DNA from: Fontisphaera persica
GTDB lineage: Bacteria; Verrucomicrobiota; Verrucomicrobiia; Limisphaerales; Fontisphaeraceae
DNA length: 64,000 bases
NCBI RefSeq assembly: GCF_024832785.1
Contig: NZ_CP116615.1
Location: forward strand, 1,984,001-2,048,000
Direction: 5' to 3'
The position numbers were made by a program, and so were the translations under genes. The notes under the pieces are model-generated. The model did not search any database. It was not told where the DNA came from and saw nothing but the letters and a program-made list of their open reading frames with translations. Position 1 is the first letter of the stretch. Each line of letters begins with the position of its first letter. This document shows, one piece after another, positions 31,201-40,200 of this stretch.

Positions 31201-34200
31201 ACCGTCCGCGGTAATGCGCACTTCCGCGGCGGCATCGCCGGAATTGCCGCCGGTCACTTCGTTTTGCAACTGGCCCGAGGCGTTGTAGAGGCTGACCGCG
31301 GGCGCCATGGAGCTGCCGCCGGGGGTGCGGCCCAGGAGAAACACAGTGGAGCCATTGGTTAAATAACCCAGATAGAAATAGTCGAGTTCCCCAATTGAAT
31401 TCACCATGCCAAAGGCATAGCCCACCCGTTGGTTCTCTTGTGCGGCAAGCGTCAAGGCGTTGGCGGAAATGATGGCGCCATTATTTTCAAACTCGTTGAT
31501 GGCCGGCGGCGGCGCAATCGCCACGCGGAACTGGTATTCACCAAGGAAACTGTAATATTGGCTGACCACCACTGTGAACTGGCCATTGGTATTCAAGGTC
31601 AACAATGGGGCCACGCCATCCCCGTAATAACTGGGATCATAATTCTGCAACACAGTCCCGTCCGGCGCCAACACCTGGTAACGCAAAGTGCTGGCTCCGG
31701 GATTGCCTGGCACATCCATGGCCAGAGAGACCACCTCACCAGTGCTGCCTGTGAAGCGATAATAGTCGGTGTCGGAATCGTTGTAGCGCTTGCCGCGCGC
31801 CAGCGCAACGCGCACGCCCCCCGCGGCCATCTGGAACTGCAGGGCATCCGCCGAGGCCACGGAAAAATTGGTCCGGCTTTTCAAGTTAAAGCCGGGCAGG
31901 TTCTCAATCCTGAAATACTGCTCGTAGGGAGCATTGGCCGTGTTGCCAAAAGTATCCCGCAAGTCCGTGGTGATGCGCAGCCGGTAAGCTCCCGGCTGGA
32001 GGGGACCATCAGTGATGGAGAAGCTCAGCGTGCTGCCGCCGCTGTAGGAGCCCATAAGCAGCCGGTAGATTTCGTCATCCGCCGTGTCAAACTGCCCATC
32101 CGGGCCGGAGCTGCGCAGGTCAATCAAATTAATCGTATTGTTGGGATACGGGTCCGCCGCATCCGGCAGGCCATCCCCATCCGAGTCCGGCCCGCCCACT
32201 TCCACCAGGCCGCGCGATGCATGTCCCGCGCCCACATCATTCCACCGGCCATTAGACAAGAATTGAACATAATCCTCGTTGCCGGCGTTGTTGGGTTCGC
32301 CGCCATTCCAGTTGAGGTAGGTTACCGGCTCGCCGCTGGCCCACCCCCAGACTCCTTCCTCGTTTTCGTCGTTCAAACCGATGAAAAAGTCGCTGCCAAA
32401 GTTGGCCAAAATCCAAGCATTTTCCTCCGCGTCATTGATGGTGACAAGATGTCCGCCGCGGGCCAGGGCCTGGGTTTGAGCATCCCGCCAGGTCAGGCCG
32501 CTGGCGGTAAAGAAATACGCGTGCCCGCTCCGCAATCGCAGACTTCCCAGACCGGCCAGACCGGCTACGTCCACATCCTTGTTCACCGTCACACTGAAGC
32601 CATCCCATAAGGCGGTGGATACTGAGCCATTGGTGGGCAGGGTGCTCCCCAACGCGCGCGGCGGGGTGATGTCATTGAGCGCCAGGTCCAGGAAGTAGTG
32701 CGCCAATAGTCCCTGCGTGCCCCCGGCGGCGCTGACACGCGCGTAGTAGGCCCCTTCGCCGCCTTCCGGCACCAGGTAGAACAAATTGGTCTCCCCTGTC
32801 CCCCCGATGGCCACCTGGGTGTCTCCCCGGAAAATAGCCAGCACAGGCTGCAACTGGCTCAGACTGGGTTTATTGAGCACGAGGGTTATGAAGGTACCGG
32901 ACGACAAGTTGCCCAGCCGGAAAAAGTCTTGATTATCCTCGGCATGAATGGAACCAAAGACCTGAGCGCTGCGCCGCCCCGGCGCGGCAGTAAACGCCAG
33001 CGAATTTGCAGTATTCACTCCCCAATTATCCTCGCTCTCGACCAACGTTGGCGGCTTGAGCAGGGAGAGCCGAAGGCGATATTCCCCAAAGTAATCGTAG
33101 CTGCGAGTGACACGCACCGTGTAACGTCCGCTGACCGGCAACTGCACGGTGCCAGCGCCGCTGCCATAATAACCTGCCCCATAACTCAATAAATCCGACC
33201 CATCGGGCCGCAACAGCACCACGTATAACCCCGAGGCTGCCGGGTTCCCCACCGTTTCAATGGCCACTTGCACCCGGTCTCCGGCCTGCCCATAGAAACT
33301 CCAATAATCCTGGTCGTTGGAGTCAAAAAGTTTGCCGCGGGCCAGCGACGTCAAGGCTTGCGGGCCGTCGGCGTTTAACCATTCCACATCATCCTGCAGC
33401 CAGACCTGAAAACGCCGGCTTTCATAACCCAGCCCCACCAAGTCCATCCGTCCGTCGCCATTGAAATCGCCGGCTTTGACGTCAGTAAAATAAGTGGAGC
33501 CGCTGAAGCCGTAACGGCTGGCCGGCTCAAACTGTCCCTGGCCGGCGTTGAGCAGGGTCACCACTCGGTGGTTATAGTAGTCACTCAGGGCTAAATCGAG
33601 ACGCCCATCGCCATTGTAATCCACCGGCAGCAGTGAATAAATCCATGCCGCCCCCGTGGCCACAGATACGCGGGGCAGGAAGGTGCCGTTCCCCTGGCCA
33701 CGAAACCAGTTCACCACTCCATCATCATGGCCCGACAGAATATCCAAGGCCCCGTCGCCATCCATGTCAGCCACCGCCACACTGCGCAACGTCGTGTGCA
33801 CGCCCAGCGTGAAGCGCGGCGCAAAAGTCCCGTTGCCCTGATTGATAAAGACGCTCAGCGTGCCGGCGTTGTGGTCCCCGCAAACCACGTCCAACCGGCC
33901 ATCGCCATTCAAATCACCCGCCGCCACTTTCATGGCTCCATTGCCGGCAGGATAAGTGACCTGCGGTTGAAAAGTGCCATCTCCGTTGCCCAAAAACACG
34001 GAAATGGTGCTGGAGTTGAAATTGGCCGAAACCACGTCCTGGCGTCCGTCGCCATTGAAGTCGCCAGCCACCATTCCATAGGGGCGCTGGCCGGTGGCAT
34101 AGTTGGTCAACCAGGCGAAGGTGGCGTCGCCATTGCCCAGATAAACCGAGAGGGTGTTGGCTCCGTAATTGCCCACCACCAAATCCAGATGGGCATCGCC

Positions 34201-37200
34201 ATTCAAGTTCAATAACAAGGGGGTCAAAGCTCCGTTGCCCGCACTGAAATTGGTGCGTAGTTGGAACGTGCCATTTCCTGCGCCGGTGTAAACGGCCACC
34301 GTGCTGTTTTCGTAAATGGGAACAACCAAATCCCAATGGGCGTCCCCATTCAAATGCCCCACTGCCAGGTATTCAGCGCGCCCGCTCAACGTGACAGGAT
34401 CGCGCGGACTAAAACTGCCGGCAGGCCGGTTGGTGCGCGCCGTGCTCAAAGACGTGGCGCTGGCCATCGAGTTGTTGGCACGGTTTTCCAGCACGTACCC
34501 CGGCATATTGGCCAGGTGAAATTGACGTGCAAACGGCGCGCTCATTCGCAAACCGGTGGTATCCGCCAGATTGGTCGTCACCACCAGCCGATGCCAGCCC
34601 GGTTGCAGCGGCCCATCGGTGATTAAAAAAGAAGCGCTGGTACCGCTGGCATAAGCTGGCGAGTTGACCACCGTGTAAGCGAAGTCATCGGCGGTGCCAA
34701 ACTGCTCATCCGCCCCCGCATTCACCAGCAGGTAATTGGTGGCGGCCTGCACCGTGCCGGGACTCATATCCTCGGAAAATTGCAAGGTGAAACGGTCCAG
34801 GATGAGATTCGTGGACGCTCCTTCCGGCGGCAGTGTTACGCCCACAATGAACGGCGGCTGGGTATCCACCAGTTCAACATTCAGCCGATAATGGGCCATC
34901 AAGTTCATGGCGTTGTTTGCCGGAGGACCCAAGGTCAGCCATTCCGGCCCATTCACCAGGGTGCCGTGGCGGGCGTTGGTGCTGATATCGGTTACCGTGG
35001 TGCCGCTGCCTTCATTAAGCGGCCAATAAGCCATCAGGCCACTTTCATTGCCCGACGGCGCTGCGGTCATCAAAGATTGAATCTCCGCGGCCGAAAGCAT
35101 GCGATTCCACACCCCTGCCCCTTGAATCAAGCCGCCAAAATAATTGCCACAGCAGACCTCGCCGCCCAACCAGACGCCGTTGGCAGCGCCTACGTAATTC
35201 ACATCCACCGGACCGGAGGCCGCCAGTTCGCCGTTCACATAAAGATAAGCGTTGGTGCCGTCACATGCTCCCGCCACATGGTACCACTGGCCTGGCTCCG
35301 GAAAGGGTCCACCGGCCACATAAGATGTGCCACATCCCCCCGGAGGCCGCACATTGACCGCAAAACGCCCATCTATAGTTACCAAGCCCCAATCACGGCA
35401 CTCCGCAGGGGCCCCCACCACTCCCCGGCGCCCTCCCTGGTAGCCACGCAGTTGCACCCAGGCATGAACAGTCCACCGGGTGCCCGGCGACCACCCGCCT
35501 GCATTCACGTAATCGTTGTCGCCATCAAAAGCCAGTCCCACCAATGACTGTTCTGAGCGCGCTGGGAAACCTGGTCGTAACTGGGCAAAATAGGCCCCTG
35601 AACCACCGGCCGGCACCACGTAGGCCAAATGGGTGGCAGCCATGGGCACGTTGGTCACCACCTGGCCTGCCGCGTTCAACAAAGCGATTTGCGGAGTGAA
35701 TCCGCTCGAAGCCGGCCGGCTGATTTGCAAAGTGATCAGAGTGTTTTCCGAAAGATTGCCCAAGCGGAATAAATCCGCCGGATCATTGCGGCCGGCATAG
35801 CCCATGACCGCCGCCGACTGCCGTCCTTCCGACAAACGAAAACTCAATGCGTTGGCCGAAGTCCGGTCATTATTGGACTCCGCTTCCAACTGGACAGGGG
35901 GCCGGGCGAGGGTAAGGCGAAAGCGATACTCACCCCGGTATTGGTAGTTGTTGGCGACGCGCAATGTGTAGTTGCCCGTGCCAGGCAGCACGTAGGAATA
36001 ATTCCCAAAACCGTTGTAATCACTATAGTAACTGAACTTTTCCTGACCATCCGGGCCAAACAAACGATAGTTCAGGCCCGCTTCCGCCAACGCTTCCGGT
36101 GTCTCTATCGCCAATGCCAGCAAGTCGCCCGCCAGCCCGCTGAAGCTCCAGAAGTCCACATCACTGCTGGAAACAATCGTGCCGCGCCCGCCACCGTAAC
36201 GCGCTCCCGTGGCATTGTCCAAAACCAGATTCTGCGCGTCCGGCAGGGTCAATATCTGGACGCTGTTATTATCCCAATTGGCCACAGCAAAGTCCATCCG
36301 CCCATCCTGATTAAAATCCCCCTTGGCGACCGCGACGGGACGTCCCCCGAAATTATAGATGAGAGGCGCGCCCAGGCTTCCTCCCAGATTGGCCACTGTA
36401 ATCATGCGGGCATTGCCGTATTCTGGAATCAAAATGTCCTGGCGCCCGTCTCCATCGAGGTCATGCAACAACAGGTGGTAATTGTCATAGCCACCGTAAT
36501 CCATGGAAATCGGCGTGGCGAAGGCACCGTCGCCCAGCCCGGGATAAACCTTCAGGGTGTTGTAGGCCGTCACCACGGCATCCAGCACGCCGTCTTCATT
36601 CATATCGCCCAGGGCCAATCCGCCTCCAGTAGTCCCCAGGTTATAACTGGCTGGGGCGGCAAACCCTCCAGTTCCGTTGCCCAACAGCACATTCAAAGTG
36701 TTGGCGTTCCGGCACACCACGACCAAATCGGCGTTGCCATCGCCATTCAAATCACCCGCCGCAATCTGAAAGGCCCCGCTGCCCAACGCGATATCCGTGC
36801 GGGGCTGGAAAGTGCCATCCCCGTTGCCTGCAAATATGCTGATGTTGTTGCCATTCAAGTTGGCCAGGGCAATGTCCCAAAAGTTGTCCTTGTTGAAATC
36901 AGCCACGGCCAGGTAATACGGCTGCGCTGGCGTGGTGTAATTGGTGAACGCCGGAAATAAACCCGTGCCGGCGCCCAGTCGGATTTGCAAACTGTTGCCG
37001 CTGTAATTGGCCACCGCCAAATCGAGCTGCCCGTCGCGGTTGAAATCCGCCAGAGCCATGCCCATGGGGCGTCCCGGTGTGGAGTGATTGGTCAGCAACA
37101 GCCAGCCCCCGTTGGTCAACCCCAGCCACACGGTGAAGGTGTTGTTATTGTGGTTGCCCACCAGCAAATCCAGGCGGCCGTCAGCGTTGACATCGGCAGC

Positions 37201-40200
37201 CAGCGGAAAGCGAGGGTTGGTGCCGGCGGCGAGGTTTGTTTGCTGCATCAACGAACCGCTGACCCCCACCCCCGGCGAGCCGCTCAGAGTGGTGGCGGTG
37301 GCAGGAGTGTTGTTATTGCGGTTTTCCAGGAACAATCCCGGAACATCGGCCACGGTAAAGAAGCGCGTATGCGCGGCATTCAGGGGGTTGCCAAACCGGT
37401 CCGTCACCGCCGTGGTCACGGTCAAGCGATACCGCCCCGGCTGCAACGGGCCGTCCACCACGGACATGCCCAGCGACAAGCCGCCGCTTGTGCTCGTGAC
37501 ATCCAAATCATACCACTCATCATCCGCCGTATCGAAGGTGTTGTCAGCACCTGCGCCACGCAATTCCACCCCGTTCCGCAAATCGTTCGGGTAAGCATCC
37601 GCCGCATCGGGTATGCCGTCTCCATCGGAATCCGGCAGGGCCGGCAATTCAATGATCCCCCGCAAGGAGGTGCTGGTTGAATCACTCCATTGGCCCGTGC
37701 TGTCGTCCAGAAAAACTCCATAAGCCCCCCCATTATTGTTGGGCCGGCCGGACATCCAATTCGTATAAGCATACGGCTGGCCGCTGGCCCATTGAAAGGC
37801 GCCTTCCGCCATCTTGTCATTCAAGCCAATCCAGAGGTCACCGTAATTTTTGAAGGCATCCCACAGCCACTGATTTTCCGCCGCATCGTTAACGGTCGCC
37901 AGGTTTCCTCCCACCGCCTGCGCCGCGGCCTGGGCTTCGTCCCACGAGCCGCTGTTGTCCGTCAGCAAATAAACACTGCTCCCCAGCCGGCGCATGATGC
38001 GATTCATCGTGTTGATTCGTCCACCCAGCTCCTGGCTGAAGGTGAGCGTAAAATAATTCCAAATGTTGCTCACGGTGGCGTTTTCCGGAGGCAGCGTGTT
38101 TGCGACCAGGGTCAAGGGCAGGTTCTGCGCGAGGGTCAATGTCGCCACGTATTGCGCCATCACGGGCATGGGGGGCAATGCTCCGCCCCGGCTTTGAATC
38201 CAAATGGGATTATTGACCAATGTGCCATGATTGCCATTGGCGGTGGCATCGGCCGTCATCAACCCCGTGCCTTCATTCAGCCTCCAAAACCCCACCAGGC
38301 CGGCCTCGTCACCATTCAGCCGGCGCAAACGGTCGGCGGCAATTTCCCCCGCCGTGCGGGCCACGCTCCACAAACGCACCTCGTCCAGTTTGCCCACCAG
38401 GAAATCCGTCACGTTTTCATTTTGGAAATCGGCCCCCAAAAGCAAAGGGTGCGAATCGTAGGTGGTGGAGGCGGTTACCGTGCCGGAGGCCACCACATTG
38501 CCGTCCAGATACAAAACTTGCGTGTTGGCGGCATCGTCGAAAACAAACGCCACGTGGTACCACCGGCCCAATTCAGGGGTCCAATTGTAAACCAACGCCG
38601 GCCCGCCGCGTAAATACGCCCGCAGTGCCCCCCCTTCGTACCATACCACGTACGAGTTTTCTGTGCCTGCGCCCCATGTCTTGGCGAAAAGATGTTGAAC
38701 ATAATTAAGCGCGGTGAAATTGACCCATCCCTCCAAAGTAAAATTGACCGGCCGCAAACTGGGACTGTCCGGGATGCGCACGTATTGCCCCCCGCTAAAA
38801 TAGAGGGCATTATTGGCTTGCCCCTCCAGCTCGAAGGCGGGCGCTCCGGGTTCACCCGTCAAACGGACAAACCAATCCATCGGCGCCGAGGCAGGCACCA
38901 CAAATTGAAAATTTGTCACTCCCGCCGGTGAATTGGTGACCAATTGCCCCGCCCCATTAATCACCGAGATAACAGGTGAAAAACCACTGACCGCCGGCTG
39001 ACCCAAATCCATTTGCAGCGTGGCGCCGGGCGACAGCCGGCCCAATCTGAACCAGTCCCCTGCCGCATCCCCCTGGCTCAGGTACCCGGCCAGGGAACTT
39101 ACCAGCACGCCATTGGTCAAGGTCCATGCCGGTGCCTGGGCGTTGGCCTGCGTGTTGTTGTTCTCCACTTCAAACCGCAAGGGTGGACGCGCCATGCTCA
39201 CCCGCAACCGATATTCCCCGCGGTATTCATACCATTGCCGCACGGATACCAAATAAGTGCCTGTGTAGGGCAAGGTGCCAATCCCTGATTGTCCCCATCC
39301 CGTCCAGTCAGGAGTGAAGGACAGAATGCTCTGCCCGCTGGCCGTGTACAAATCCACCCGCAAGCCGGTGCCGTTGGCAATGGTCAGGTTTTCAATGGCC
39401 AACTGCACCTGGTCGCCAGCCTGCCCCGTAAGACGAAAGTAATCTATATCGTTGGCATCACTGATGTTGCCGCGCCCATATCCGCTGCGCAGGCCGGAGC
39501 CGGGTGGATCCTCCACCATGAACGCCACCGGATTGCCCAACACCACCTCCACTTGGTTGCCATAATAGGTGGTCACCGCCAAATCTTGAATATTGTCGCC
39601 ATTGTAGTCGGCCACCGCCACCCCAATGGGATGGATACCAAAGCTATGTTGCTGGAGTCTGCCAAAAATCCCACTGCCCATGTTGTAAAGCACAGCCACG
39701 AAACCATCCCATGTATAGCTGGGCACTATGATTTCGGGTGTATTGTCCTGATTAATGTCCGCCACCACCAACTGATAGGCATCAAAAGCCCCCACCCCAT
39801 AAGTTCGGCGGGTGGCGAAAGTGCCATCCCCATTGCCCGCAAACACACTGACCGTCCCCTCGGTGGCCGAATAAACCACCACATCCAGTTGATTGTCTCC
39901 CGTGACCTCTGCCACAGCCACCGCGCGCGCCTGGCCGCCCGCAACCCAATGCTGCGCGGTTTGGAATGACCCGTCTCCATTGCCCAACAGCAGGCTGAAG
40001 GAACCGCTGGAGGCATTGGCTGCCACCAAATCCTGCCGCCCGTCACCATTGACGTCACCCGCCGCGACAAAAATCGGTTGCGTGCCCACTGCATAGTTGG
40101 TGCCGGGCTGAAAAGTGCCGTCCCCATTGCCCAACACCACCCTCAGATTGGCCCCATTGTAATTGGCCACCGCCAAATCCTGATGGCCGTCTCCGTTCCA